Assembly (NCBI GenBank): GCA_023333565.1
Contig: JAJKFH010001865.1
Span: forward strand, 5,766,001-5,830,000
DNA length: 64,000 nt
Direction of reading: 5' to 3'
Origin: Puffinus mauretanicus
Taxonomy: Eukaryota; Chordata; Aves; Procellariiformes; Procellariidae
Below the pieces are notes generated by a model that saw nothing but the letters and a program-made list of their open reading frames with translations, was not told the DNA's origin and searched no databases. Within the stretch, counting starts at the first letter, position 1; every line of letters begins with the position of its first letter. Of the stretch, positions 13,901 through 25,325 are shown in pieces. The position numbers and the translations under genes are program-made.

Positions 13901-16900
13901 ATAAAATATACTCCTTAATTTGCATATGCTCGCTGATATTTTAATTTTAAGTGAAATTAACTATGCCAAGTAGATAGGCATTTGTTTCATTTTAAATGCT
14001 GCTTCCCTTTAACCTGGCAGTATGGGAGCAATTCTATCAGTCCTTTACTTAACAGATTTATGTGAAAACTCTTTATGATCTAGATGGTAATTTTGTTTCT
14101 TGAATGTGCACCATTTAAAGCCTTTAATAGAGGCAGCACTAATCTGATCATTTTTCTGTCATCTGGTTTTGCGGAAGTGGTAAAATCTGGAAAAGTTTGA
14201 CAAGCCTATATGGAATCCAGTGTGTTGAACTACATGTATTTAAGAAATACTATGGCATAAAATGTAAAAATATTTTTATTTAGCTTGTAAATGTTATTGC
14301 TATGTATAACATTTTATTGACGTACAGTTAAAGTGGGTCCCCATTGTGAGAAGATTAGAAATATGCTTCCTTCTAAGCTTGCTGACTAATGCAGTATGGC
14401 ATACTTACCCATGTGAAAATTACACAAGGCAAGTGTTCAGAATAAGTTGGAATAATGTTTACAGCCAATTTCAGAGTAAAAGAGGCTGCTTTCTTTTATG
14501 GGAAATTTTAATGAGAGGTGCGTAGATCTAACAACAAAACTGCAAGAACTGTTCTGGCCTTTCTGTTTACTAGGAGTCTTATTTTCATGTGGGATAAGTG
14601 ACAGAAATTTTTGGATGAAATCATATCGATTGAGCTGAAGTTTTAACTTAGTCTTAAATTGTCTATATTTTTACATCCTATATTCACCACAGTATAATAA
14701 GGTCAATTCTGGATAATGCAATATGCAGTTCAGGCATACTATAACCTCCTCCTTTGCTTGTAGGTTTAACCAGCAGAAGATCTGGGATTCCAGTAGGCAT
14801 ACTTGGTTTTTAGTGTGGGCTCCTATATGTATTTTTGTATATGTTCACCAACCCTTGGGCTTGAAAGTCATGCTTACCTTTGTACCCTTCTCCTTTCCCA
14901 GCTTGTATGCTATCTCTGCAAGGCATTACATTGTCCTGTGTATTCATATTCTTAGTTTCTTGCTCAGATATTGCACAAGTGGTGTTTAAGACGGACTGAC
15001 AGTCACAACAGTCAGTGTAAGAGCTCACTAAGTGAGGGCATTTGAGAAGGGAAACTGGCATAGCTGGCTAAGAGAGACAGAGTGTTTCGTTTACTTAAGG
15101 AAAAAAAAATTAATTTGTTTACGTGGTGCAGTAATAAGCTTCTAGGGGATGAACTGCAGGCTGAATGACAATTTGTTTCAATGCTGAATGGGGTGATCCA
15201 TTCAATGTCTTTCATCATGCTGGATTCCTGGCAGAACAAGCTTTTTGTGTGTTCCAGGGCTTTCCTAGTTCACGATGAATAAATGTTATTTTTCAGGTAC
15301 TTCAGAGGTTTTCTGCTGATGGAAAAAACACCATCAGGAAAATACAAATTTGTGTTTACTTTAAGGAATGCTGGATGTAGACAGAATTTGTTGAGCAGCT
15401 TTTGAACTCAAATCAATACTGTAGTGCTGTTGACTTCAGCAAAGCTATCTTGTTTTATGCTAACTGGATGCCTGATGTTATGCTTCTGTTTTAAACTTTT
15501 CTGATGATAACTAAAAATTGGTTCTGATATTATTTTTCTATCATCTGAGTGCTCCTCCCTTTGCCATGTGAAAAAAAAATATTTACAGAAAACACACACA
15601 TTTTGACAAATTTTTATCCTAATTTATAAACATTTTTATTTTTCATTAAAAGTAGCTTTCATAACAGCTTATGGCAATTTAAATGAAATAGGTTTTTTTT
15701 CCTGCACCTGACTAGATTACCCAATAATTAGTCTTAGTATGTTCATCTTAATTACCAGTCTAGTGGAGTTCATCAAGATGTTCTGATTGATTCTTCTGTA
15801 TTGATTGGTTAGGATCACTTGGAGGAAATGTAATGGTGTGCAATCGTGTAAAACAAAAGTAGTCAACTTGTATTGTCTGTTCATCATTTGTTTCAGATAC
15901 TATGGACAATTAATAAAGCAATAGCTGTACTAATTGCAATGCAGAATTAAATATCCCTAGAATATAACAACAGAACAAAATTGTCTGTATTGTTATCGTG
16001 GAGTTGCTAGCCATTACTTAGTTTCAAGTGTAAGAAGCTTCTTATTCAAAACTCTGTGCAGAACTTAATATACTCTAAAACCTTTATTGGTCTTCTAATT
16101 CTTTGAGATAACTCTGTTGGGAGAAAAAGCATTGGAGACTGAGAAACACCTCATGCAAGCCAGTTCTGAGTTCTGTGGCTGAAGAAAGCAAATGAAGCTT
16201 ATCATATGTATATAGAGAGTTCAGTACAAGTCTCTTTTTCATTACTTGTGAATATCATGGATGTGACATTGCTCATGATTAAGGTATAAGAGAACATCAA
16301 GAATGAAACAGAATTCAAATTCCTGTTTGAACTTTGATTAATAATTTCCTATTCTTTCCTCTTGTAATCTTCAAATCTTAATTGTCAATAATTTGAGGCA
16401 GAGGAACATATTAAGTACTACGGAAAAAGGATTTTCTTACTGATTTATTTGTAACTTTAACAATGACCTTTTCACAAGTAGAGGATACTATTTGACAAAG
16501 TAAGCAAATAAAGTAGAAGTTCCTATCTTTAAAAAAAAAGGGGCAAGGGGCAGTTCCTCTTGGAAATTTGGTATTTATTTTTTGTTGACCTGAGGGAAGC
16601 ATACATTTAGCTTAATTATGTACTGCACAAACCGTTAATGCTCTTTGTGCAAATCAGAGGACTCAAACTTTTACAGCAGCATTCATAATATTCAGGGAGC
16701 ATCAGTAATTCAATTACTTTGCATCTGTTTGTATTTTGAGAACAAAGAGTGCTTTCCTTTTATTTAAGTGAAAAAAATCAATGTGAGTTTCCCCCCCTTT
16801 AAGGGAAGAATAGTATTAAGTAAGTTTTCAAAGTCCTACAGAGGGTTGGGGGTGGGGTTTCTCTGGCATTCTGCTTTAATGAAAGTTCCATAGTTAGAAT

Positions 16901-18084
16901 TTCCCTTTCATTTGATAATGTACACAAGCCTTTTATCCTGTTCTAAGAAATGTAAGTATTTGTACTGTGTCCTTAATTAATAAGTTTGTGTTTATGTACC
17001 ACTTCTGAAAGGAAGCATATTTACTTAAGTGCCCATGTTTAGATTTATCAAGCTGTATTGAGGCATGATTTAAACAAAGAAAATGCAACCCCCCAAAACA
17101 AAATAGCAAAATTGTATTGCACACACCCTTTTTCCTTTATTAACTATTTTACATAATGTTTGTAAAGAATGCAACTGAATTTGCTTGACAAGCCTAATGT
17201 TAATTATTCTAGTGATGATTACCTTGGGATAACCTTTGGTACCAGCTCATAAAAATACTTCTGGAGAGCAATAGTTTTCTTTCCAAATGCATGAAATTTG
17301 ATTAAACAGTAAGCAGTTTCCTGTAAAATTCAGAGGGATGGATACACTGAAATGATTCATGGGGACTTACCTTTTTTGTGTTCACTGAAATGTATTGATA
17401 CAAGTATAAGCGTAAACATTATTGTGCTCAAAATTAAGGTTGTCTCTTTGGAATTTGTAGAATGACTAGAGAATTGATTAATAGGCAAACAAACAATCAA
17501 GCCATGGGACTTTGGGGAAAAAAATCAGCATGACTGATAGATTGAAAATACATTTAATAATTTGGACAGAGAAGAATACTGTATGAAATTTGAAGGAAAC
17601 TATTGTTTTTTAAACAAGTATGACTCTAGGAGGAATGCAGATTTAAAGATTATAGCCAGATGATGAGCCAAATGTTTGGAAGATGATTTATTTTTTTTTA
17701 ATTTAAAACTTTGGTGAATATTAATGCTATTATGTGTAGTAAGTTTTCAAGATTTGGGCCTGGAGGAAGAGACAAGTGGGAAATAGAGAGATCTGTTGTT
17801 ATAGGCTTAGGGTTGATTGATCAGCTCACATAGGAAAGAGGTAGAGAAGAAGCAAGCACTGATGGAATGCCATGGAGAGCAGAGAGAGAAGAAATAAGAT
17901 CTTGATGACTACTGTGAAAGAGCACAGAAAAGAAAGCAAAGGAAGTACCTGGAAAATTTGATCAATAATGTTAAAAAAACTTAAAGATTGAGGAGTTTCA
18001 CCATAGAAAAATCTCTATATTGTGCCTCTTAAGTGATTATTAAAATATATGTTAGGTGCAAGCAAGCGGATGACATTTCAGCCA

Positions 18085-18170
18085 GCAGGGAATGTAAAAA
18101 TGGCCATACTGGTTCAGACCAGTGGTCCATGCAGGCGAGTATACTTGCTGTGGCAATAACAAAATACACA
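18085..18170 (-). mobile_element. Old CR1-type LINE 3' tail, antisense
   Basis: The plus strand carries GGCCATACTGGTTCAGACCA followed by GTGGTCCATG. I recognise this as the reverse complement of the 3' tail of old amniote CR1 elements, usually written GCCATACTGGGTCAGACCAAAGGTCCAT. The element therefore lies on the minus strand with its 3' end here. Similarity fades after about 18170; the following bases to about 18300 may be more of the same element, too decayed to read. Subfamily not assigned. Confidence 0.6.
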
Positions 18171-18299
18171 GATAGATTTGACCCAGCCTTAGAGCAGAGG
18201 GTGAGCTCCTCAGCTTTCTCTGTTTCTCTGTAACTCTGATTTGGTGTCAGAAATGGGAATAGCCTGGGAGAGAATGGTTTGGACAGATTCAAAGGAAGC

Positions 18300-20140
18300 A
18301 CTGGATGGATACTGAAAGAAAATTGGGATAGGCAGATCTGTTTGAAAAGAGAAAAAGTTTATTTAGTATTAGTTGATCCAGGTAACAATATATTTGATCC
18401 ATGATATTATTTACAGTTGAATATTACTTTAAATGCTGTACTGCTTTTTTAAAAATACTTTTAAAAATAAGAATTCTTAGAGCCTTTTCACTCTGTTGTC
18501 TTTAGTTTCCTTGGTAACTGACCATTCTTAGTTATTTACATGTTTGCTCCTGTTACTTAGACAAGATTTTGTATTTTAATCTTCATATGCGGAATAACAA
18601 AAAAATAAGGCAATGGGAATACAAGCAAAAGCATAGCATTTGCATTATTTTTCATTAGAAAAGTGCCTTTACTTGTTTGATGTATTACAATAGTCTTTGA
18701 GGCTGTATTTTAAAACAAGACTGCAAAACGCAATCCTCAGTAAATAAAACTTGTTTTTTTAATGTGGAAGATTTTAAAACACTTAAAATATATTTTGAGA
18801 ACAGCAGGATTTTGCTTAGATCACTTCATCCAACACTGAAGTGCTGTTGTTTCTTTTGGGTAGGATATATATGTCTTTAACAAGTACATTAGATAATAGT
18901 TTAGAATAATAATTAATGTGTTTTATCCACTGTAACTGCAAGGATAATTTTGATGAAATATATTGCTCGCTGTTTAACACAGAATTTACTTGGGACATCA
19001 GGGTGCAAATCCTAACTCTTATGCAAGGGACAATCTCTTTTGTAGTCTAACAGTATAAGTAGTATATCTGAAACTACCAATAGAATATTAATACATATTG
19101 TTGGGTACTTGATTTTGCTTTTTATTTGACTTCCGATATGGCACAATAAATCTGATTCTAGTGTATTATTGTTCGTCTCATTGGAACCGTAAGCTATGTG
19201 GTTTATCTCTCAGTACTGTGCTATAGCTCTGCTTCAGGCTGAATCACAAGGGGACAGGGAACTGATAGGAAATATTTTTTTCTGCGGCACTTGGCTGAAG
19301 TATTTCAGTTCAAGTTTGAATTCCTGCAGAATTGCATTACAAAGTTGTTGTCTGCAGCTATCAGGAAGCATATTCTTAAAAGTTTTATTTTCTACTCTCT
19401 TTAATATCAAACTGTTAAAATTATACAGTATTCGAAAATGCATGCTTTTGCATTAGAGCCAGGCTCCCGTGAAAGCAATATTGTGTGTTTATTGTCACCT
19501 GCAAAGGACAGGCTGTGAGGTCAGGTTGTGCTGGAACTAATGATTATGGAGGAGCTGCACTTTGTGGACTTTAAAAAATGGCCAGCAGGTTTTAGAAATA
19601 GGCTTTAATGGCATTCAATGCATAATCTCTACATTTGAAATAAATTCAAAATAACATTTCCAATCCATCGTTATGTTTAATTAAATTCACAACAGAAGGT
19701 TGTCCACAACGGATAAACTCTGTAAACTGGTGACATTTTAGTCTTTGTTCTGCTGCAAAATTAGGTTGCTTCAGTGAAGGGCTGCAATTTTTTCTTCATG
19801 GAAATTATGTAAACTTGCTACTATGGGTCAATTGATTTTGGCTTCAAATTAGTTTGAATAAAGATTATAACAATATAACGACGACTATATTGCTCTGTAT
19901 CAAGATTTTAAAGATAAGTAAGTGGGGTAGTTGCTGAGACTCAGGAAAATAATACAACCAGCAGATCATATACACCAGCTGAGAGTCCATGTGTTGTGCA
20001 AGTGGGTAATATGTAATGTGATTCACTGCTAAACTGGATGTGCTGTGGAGGATTGTGATTTATGTACGGTGAGTGGTGCTGCTTGGTGTTATTCATGAGA
20101 CTAAAACTGCAACGATGCTTTGCTAATGTCTGCGTTTTCA
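18300..20140. other. Non-coding sequence
   Basis: No coding region is supported. The interval includes a block at 19440-19720, listed separately, with the look of conserved non-coding DNA. No transposon was recognised between the two old CR1 tails that flank this stretch. Confidence 0.5.
19440..19720. promoter_or_regulatory. Possible conserved non-coding element
   Basis: The block is unrepetitive and has many homeodomain-type cores (TAAT, ATTA, and the palindrome TTTAATTAAA near 19676) mixed with more balanced sequence around 19440-19600. Such texture is common in vertebrate developmental enhancers. This is an impression from composition only; no conservation has been measured and no target gene is known. 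Confidence 0.2.
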
Positions 20141-20408
20141 AATGCCCTGTAAGAACAGCTGTACTGGGTTAGATCAAAGGTTTGTAGCTCAGAATCCCTT
20201 CTCCAGCAGTTGTTAAAAGCAGATAATCTAAGGAAACTTGGGATAAGTAAAGAGCAGTACTTTCCCGGAATCTGACAATTTGCATCTCAAGGAGATTGAA
20301 AGTGTATTTCTGTGTATTTCTTTGAGTAAATTTGAAATGGGTTTCTCCTTCGTTAGGCTGTCTAACCTTGCTTTGAACCCGTGTGAACTTCTTGCAGTTA
20401 CATCTTGC

Positions 20409-20413
20409 AGAAG
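20409..20413. repeat. Target-site duplication, left copy (AGAAG)
   Basis: AGAAG directly precedes the LTR and is repeated exactly at 20958-20962, directly after it. Confidence 0.75.
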
Positions 20414-20957
20414 TGTTGTGGTTTAACCCCAGTTGGCAGCTAAGCACCACACAGCCATTTGCTCATCCTCCCCCCCACTCCACCCAGTGGGATGGGGAGA
20501 GAATTGGGGAAAAAAAAAGTAAAACCCATGGGTTGAGATAAAGACAGTTTAGTAGGACAGTAAAGGAAGAGAAAATAATAATAATGATAAAAGAATATAC
20601 AAAACAAGTGATGCACAATGCAATTGCTGACCACCCGCTGACCGATGCCCAGCCTGTCCCTGAGCAGCGGTTGCTGCCCCCTGGCCAACTCCCCCCCAGT
20701 TTATATGGTATGGAACTATATGGTATGGAATACCCCTTTGGCCACTTGGGTCAGCTGTCCTGGCTATGCTCCCTCCCAGCTTCTTGTGCACCTGGCAGAG
20801 CATGGGAAGCTGAAAAGTCCTTGACTTTATAAGGACTACTTAGCACCAACTAAAACATCAGTGTGTTATCAACATTCTTCTCATACTAAATCCAAAACAC
20901 AGCACTATACCAGCTACTAGGAAGAAAATTAACTCTGTGTCAGCCAAAACCAGGACA
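20414..20957 (-). mobile_element. Solo LTR of an avian ERVL-type endogenous retrovirus
   Basis: The 544-bp element starts TGTTGTGG and ends CCAGGACA, giving the TG...CA termini of an LTR. A perfect 5-bp duplication (AGAAG) flanks it, and 5 bp is typical of class III (ERVL) elements. I recognise the sequence as an LTR family abundant in birds, close to the zebra finch TguLTR5 group; the exact subfamily is from memory. Minus-strand orientation is inferred from a TATA-like ATATAAA near 20700-20706 reading on that strand, about 250 bp from the 5' end, as expected for U3. No internal viral genes are present, so it is a recombination remnant. It sits inside an old CR1 and is therefore younger. It contains a C-rich run near 20690 and a short duplicated ATATGGTATGGAA. 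Confidence 0.85.
20700..20706 (-). promoter_or_regulatory. Likely TATA box of the LTR
   Basis: ATATAAA on the minus strand, in the context CCATATAAAC, about 250 bp inside the LTR. The position suits an LTR promoter. Activity cannot be judged from sequence. Confidence 0.4.
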
Positions 20958-20962
20958 AGAAG
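20958..20962. repeat. Target-site duplication, right copy (AGAAG)
   Basis: Exact copy of the 5 bp at 20409-20413. After this point the interrupted CR1 resumes (GGAGTTCTGCAG). Confidence 0.75.
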
Positions 20963-21718
20963 GGAGTTCTGCAGTTTAATGATGTTATATGAACAATTGC
21001 CTTCTTTAATCACTTTGAAATTCATTAGCTTCAGTTGCTGCTCCTTAGGTCCTTTATTGGAAGAAGCAATAAGCTGCTGCTCCCTACCCAATCTCCACAT
21101 GCCTGTCAAGATTTTATAGACCTCTATGGTAGCAGTGCCTCTCAGTTATTATTTTATTTTTTCCTTCTTCTTTTGTTTCCCCCTCTTTATGTAGAAGAGT
21201 CTTAGTATGCTTAGTGATGGTTGTTACATGCCTTTGGTCACCCTTACTGCCCTTCTCTGAAATTCTTCCAGTTTGTGTCTTAGTAATCCTGAAAAATAAC
21301 AGGAAATAAAATGGTCCAAAATTTGTCCTGCTGTAGAGTGCGTTCATAAATTCTATCTAATCTTTTAGGCCATGTGGCATTGCTGTTGGCAAGTTTTGCC
21401 TGGGAATTTTTGTGGACATCTGTCTCTGCAGTGCTAACCTGTTTCAGTACTACCCTCAGACAACTACATGTAATTTTCAGGGTTGGGACTATCATAGCAA
21501 GACTTTCATAGATCTCCTGTCACAAGAGAATCGGGGAGGACTGCTTTGCAAATTTGTGGTCTTTCCATGTGTTGGAATGGGACATACAACAGTTGTTGTT
21601 GATGATGTGATAAGGAAACCTTTATAGAAAATTCACTTGGTTTCTAACCCAGAATATAAAAATACAAAAGAGAAACTGTATTATCAGTGGTCTGGAGAAA
21701 TCTTTACAGAATATACAC

Positions 21719-21735
21719 TTTTTTTTTTTTTTTTT
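21719..21735. repeat. Poly-T tract (17 T)
   Basis: An uninterrupted T run inside the old CR1, probably a later expansion. Confidence 0.85.
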
Positions 21736-22821
21736 AAGGTAAGTAATTATCATGTTTTTCCACTATCTTTCTATGGCAAAAATGCTGCGTATAACAACTA
21801 CTGGAGGACTACACTGTTGGAATTATACTGTAACTTATAAATGGGACAAAATTAACCACAGTAGTATTATACTCAAGTCATCATTTGTTGTTTTCGGTGA
21901 TTAAATTGGTCTCATAACTATTACTGGTTCTGCATCATCTGCTAAGAAAACAGTAGAGTTATTAAAAAACAATAAAAGCCTTGGCACTATGTCCAATATT
22001 TTAACACATTTAACTATTTAGGTTTTAAACTATCTTAGTAGGAATTCCCATTCTTCAGATTTTTTTTTTAAAAGTAACCTTCAGTGACTAGTTGTGAGTG
22101 GGGCATGCCTTATATAGTAACATAATAAATATACTGTCTTTATTATCAATTATGGAACATTTAATTTTTCCTCTTCTATTGTAGTAAATCTTTGCATATA
22201 TGGGGGTCTGTATTCTAAATGGAAATGATCAGTCTGCTGCATATAAAATTACCAGATACTGTAATACTATTTAGTAATTACTGTAGTCTTTGACTCCCAT
22301 GTTTTGTATTGTCATAACTGCTGCAATGATCCACTGGTTCATTCTGTCTAGTCTTGTGACCTCACTGTGCTGGACACAAGCGTTAACAACAATCCTTGTA
22401 TGAAAGTTTTGAGGGCCCTCAAAAATTAATAATTAATATTAATAATTCTGAATATTTATTGGCAGTATTTGGGGGTTATATCCAGTCTTCAGTGCATGAT
22501 AACACTTTACTTACCCATGTGTACTGGTTTTCATAATAGTCTCATAAAAGAGATGATGTTAAAAGCTTTTGAAAGATCCACATAGATTGTGTCCACAGGT
22601 TCTCCTTAGTCGTGTTTTGTTTGGCATCCTCAAAATGGTCGAGTAGTACAAAACAGCACACTACACAATTATAGAACTCATGTTGCTTTGTCCCTGTTGT
22701 ATCATTTTTCTTTGTGAATTTTTAAATTCTGTTTTAACTCTTCCGAACCAATATACCTAACGCTGAAGTAGTCAGCATTTACAGTCTCTAATTCTCAGGT
22801 TACTTTTAGTGCTTTTTTATT

Positions 22822-22842
22822 AAAAAAAAAAAAAAAAAAAAA
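22822..22842. repeat. Poly-A tract (21 A)
   Basis: A run of 21 A just beyond the last recognisable CR1 sequence. Because that CR1 lies on the minus strand, this is at its 5' side and is not its tail. It may mark a separate insertion or simple expansion. Confidence 0.85.
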
Positions 22843-22844
22843 GA

Positions 22845-24870
22845 AAGTATGAAAGAAAGAGGCCCATCTGTTTTTCTGGTAGAACTAGGGACTGGGAGTA
22901 AAACCTTTTCATTTTTAAATAATTTTTATACTTGCACACTAATTAGGCATCTTGTTCCATGACAGTATTCCTATGTATTAAATTGAGCGCAGCAAAATAA
23001 GCAAATGAAAAAAACTTGAAAGCAAGCATTTAACTGTCATTACATCTATGCTTAAGTACTTTATTTAATTGAATTGATAGCACCAACTTTCCATGTTTTG
23101 TATGTTCTTAAAGGGTGTGCATGCACAGGTAAACAGGCATATGAAAGAATGTTGGCATAGTGGAAGGGAGGTATCTGACTCTTGATCAGGTCAATAGCAA
23201 AGTTCCTATTGATTTCAAAAGGAGTAATGTATTACCATTTCCATAGCAGGATGACTCCTCCTTTAATGGAAGCGTAATGTCAGAGAGTTAGCAACCTGAG
23301 CCTCAGCAGCTGTTACAGCTCACGAGGTTGTGGACCTTATGTTGTGTATAAGCAAACCTGTATGGCAGAGTGTTCTTCTTGGGCTCGCATGTTTTTGTTA
23401 TTTACATTACAAATTGTGACAGCAATAAACAAAGTTCCTGAGTAGTAGTTATCCATTTCAAGGCACTACTTTAGCGACACATGGGTTTCATGCTGAGGGG
23501 TGCTGAGTGCGTTCGGTAAGAACCCACTGGCTCCTTTTGACTTCCAAGGCAGTGAAACCTAGTCTAACTTGACTGCCCAGTCTAACTTGACTTCAGAGAC
23601 TTTATAGAAAGTCAGAAGATTTGTAGAAGTACCTAAAAGGCCAATCTATCCCACATGTGCATTTATTTTAGTTGGGATGAGACATCCATTGCAGTGGCAC
23701 AAGTGTCTCTATTGATTGCAGAACCAGTGTAGGTGACTGGTTTGGACCAAACATCCAATTTATTTTTACACAGGTAAGGTTAGATTAGATGATCACACTC
23801 AGTGTTCCTGAATAATTTCTGAAAAACATTATTTTTAATTTTATAAAAGTTGCAAGCTACTCATATGTCCGTAGGCTGTGTGATCTCTGATATTATTAAA
23901 ATCAAATTATACGTATACACTTATTGTACTTGTAAATATTAAAAAAAACCCCTAACTATTGGGATTGACAAAAATGCATGCCTAAACAGTAAGTTCATGG
24001 TTTTTGTATGGAATGTGTGGCTTTTGCTGGAATTTGTGGAGTGCCCGCATGAAACTTTACTGTGAATAAAGCTCAGGTCACTTCAGTAGAGATTTCCCTG
24101 AGTACAAATTCAAGGCCTAAACCTAAATTCTTTACATCTGTAATCATTGTCCTTTTTAAAATGTGAAAGTTGAACAACCAGTACATATGTCCTTTACAGA
24201 GGTAAAATGTGACCAACAGAGTCAGCAGTTTTTAAATTGTCATTGATGAAAGTGCAAAGATAGAGACTCATTGTAAGCTTGAGTGAGCAGGTTGGACAGT
24301 AGAAATGTCATATCAGTTTTGAGGGTGCCCTTTATATCAAAACGCTGGCCTAGGCAGTCTAAAGTTCAGGAATTTCCTTCAAAAGCTAAACCTCTTATTT
24401 TTAAGGTAAGTGCCTTACTTTCAAGTAGTTTAATCTAGTAGATTTGCTCTGTATTGTAAGGATACAGCCTATACTGTTAGGATTACAGCTGAAGGTTACA
24501 AGGACTACAAGAAATGTTGTAACATTAAATTTTGGGTGAAGAGCTTCAATGGATTTTAAAAAAAGGATCTGCTTAAAATGTATTTTAATAGGGCTCTATG
24601 AAATAATTTCCTTGTTAAAATGGAAACAGCACAAAAATGTTCTACTTGTTCACATTTTACCTTGGATATTTGACTCTTGGCAGATTAAAACAGCTTCTGG
24701 GGTATGAATGTGGTGAACGGTGAACAGTGAACCTCTGCCCTTCTAGAAATGTTTGTTTTAGTTGGCTGATAGATCCACATCTAGATGCAAAATTAACTGC
24801 TTCAAGCCCAGGTTGCTTCCTACATGATGGAGTGGTTACATACACTATATCAAAAATTGGAATTTTAAAT
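22845..24870. other. Non-coding sequence
   Basis: No coding region is seen. An 18-bp-period duplication lies at 23561-23592. The sequence near 23785-23815 (GGTTAGATTAGATGATCACA) faintly resembles a plus-strand CR1 3' end, but too little of it is readable for a call. Confidence 0.45.
23561..23592. repeat. Short direct repeat, 18-bp period
   Basis: AGTCTAACTTGACT occurs at 23561-23574 and again at 23579-23592. Confidence 0.8.
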
Positions 24871-24874
24871 GATC

Positions 24875-25325
24875 CCTGGAGGGACTAAAATACATACCAA
24901 TGCAACTACAAGACTTTATTAAAATCTGCCTTCAACCACTCATAAACACTGTTAAATTAGGTTTAGACAGATGGGACAAATTATTATTATCATTATCATT
25001 ATGGGGAAAAGACACTATCATGAAAATGAACATTCTCCCTTGTCTCATCTCAATTTGTAAACCCCATGCCAATAGAAATCCCCAAGCTAAACTTCTCTGT
25101 AATAAATAACTTGTCAGTAAAATTTTATGGGATTGCAACAGCATAACAAAAGAACTATTACTTTAAAAAGTTCACAAAGAAGGGAGGATTAAATTTCCCA
25201 AATCTTGTCAAAACTTATCATATTATTCACATTACAATAATTGCTACAAAGGCATCTCAAAATTACAGAAAAACTTAGCAATGGCCTTCACTGAAAAAGA
25301 ATACGTGTGGAAGTGTTGCCTCCTT
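24875..25325 (+). mobile_element. Relic of an L1-type LINE, 3' part of ORF2
   Basis: The plus-strand frame from 24900 reads MQLQDFIKICLQPLINTVKL, then RWDKLLLSLSLWGKDTIMKM and NILPCL. This follows the L1 ORF2 region just after the reverse-transcriptase core, which in living L1s runs as LKDLYK...NYKPLL, then W...SWIGRI..VKM.ILP. After an in-frame TAA (25107-25109) the same frame continues with SKILWDCNSITKELLL, a second stop, then KVHKEGRIKFPK and LSYYSHYNN. That matches the L1 stretch F-I-W-N...K-A-G-G-I-x-L-P-D-F-K-L-Y-Y. The SLSLWG form is closer to L1s of fish, frogs and lizards than to mammalian L1. A one-base frame change near 24890 would add LKYIP upstream. With two stops and frame loss at the edges it is long dead. 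L1 is scarce in birds, whose LINEs are nearly all CR1. Confidence 0.7.
24984..25003. repeat. (TTA/TCA)n short repeat
   Basis: TTATTATTATCATTATCATTA inside the L1 relic, giving the run of leucine and serine codons there. It probably expanded after the element died. Confidence 0.65.

Larger units (their letters stand above)
7900..18085. other. Non-coding AT-rich sequence with simple repeats
   Basis: I see no gene here. The stretch contains a 26-base T run, a TTTG microsatellite and an AT-rich, partly duplicated block near 10.74-10.83 kb, all listed separately. The rest is unique-looking intron or intergenic DNA. No transposon family was recognised. Confidence 0.55.
20140..22815 (-). mobile_element. 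Ancient, decayed CR1-type LINE (minus strand), interrupted
   Basis: The 3' tail lies at the low-coordinate end (ACTGGGTTAGATCAAAGGT near 20172). Further recognisable CR1 phrases follow in the expected order, such as AGATTTTATAGACCTCTAT near 21110. On the minus strand, 22555-22596 translates as VDTIYVDLSKAFNI, matching reverse-transcriptase motif A of CR1/L2 elements (family form VDVIYLDFSKAFDTV). At 21934-21942 it reads ALA-ASP-ASP in the context FLADDAE, matching catalytic motif C (FADDTK). The first motif A aspartate and both motif C aspartates are kept. Frames are broken by many stops and indels, so the element is dead. The solo LTR at 20414-20957 splits it. About 640 bp separate the two motifs, more than the roughly 270 bp expected, so another insertion or rearrangement is likely between them. 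Confidence 0.75.

Noticed and set aside
20440..20832. Frames of 82-84 codons on both strands
   Set aside because: All lie within the solo LTR, which has no coding function.
23690..23830. CR1-like phrase GGTTAGATTAGATGATCACA
   Set aside because: Only about 25 bp resemble a CR1 3' end, which is too little for a call.
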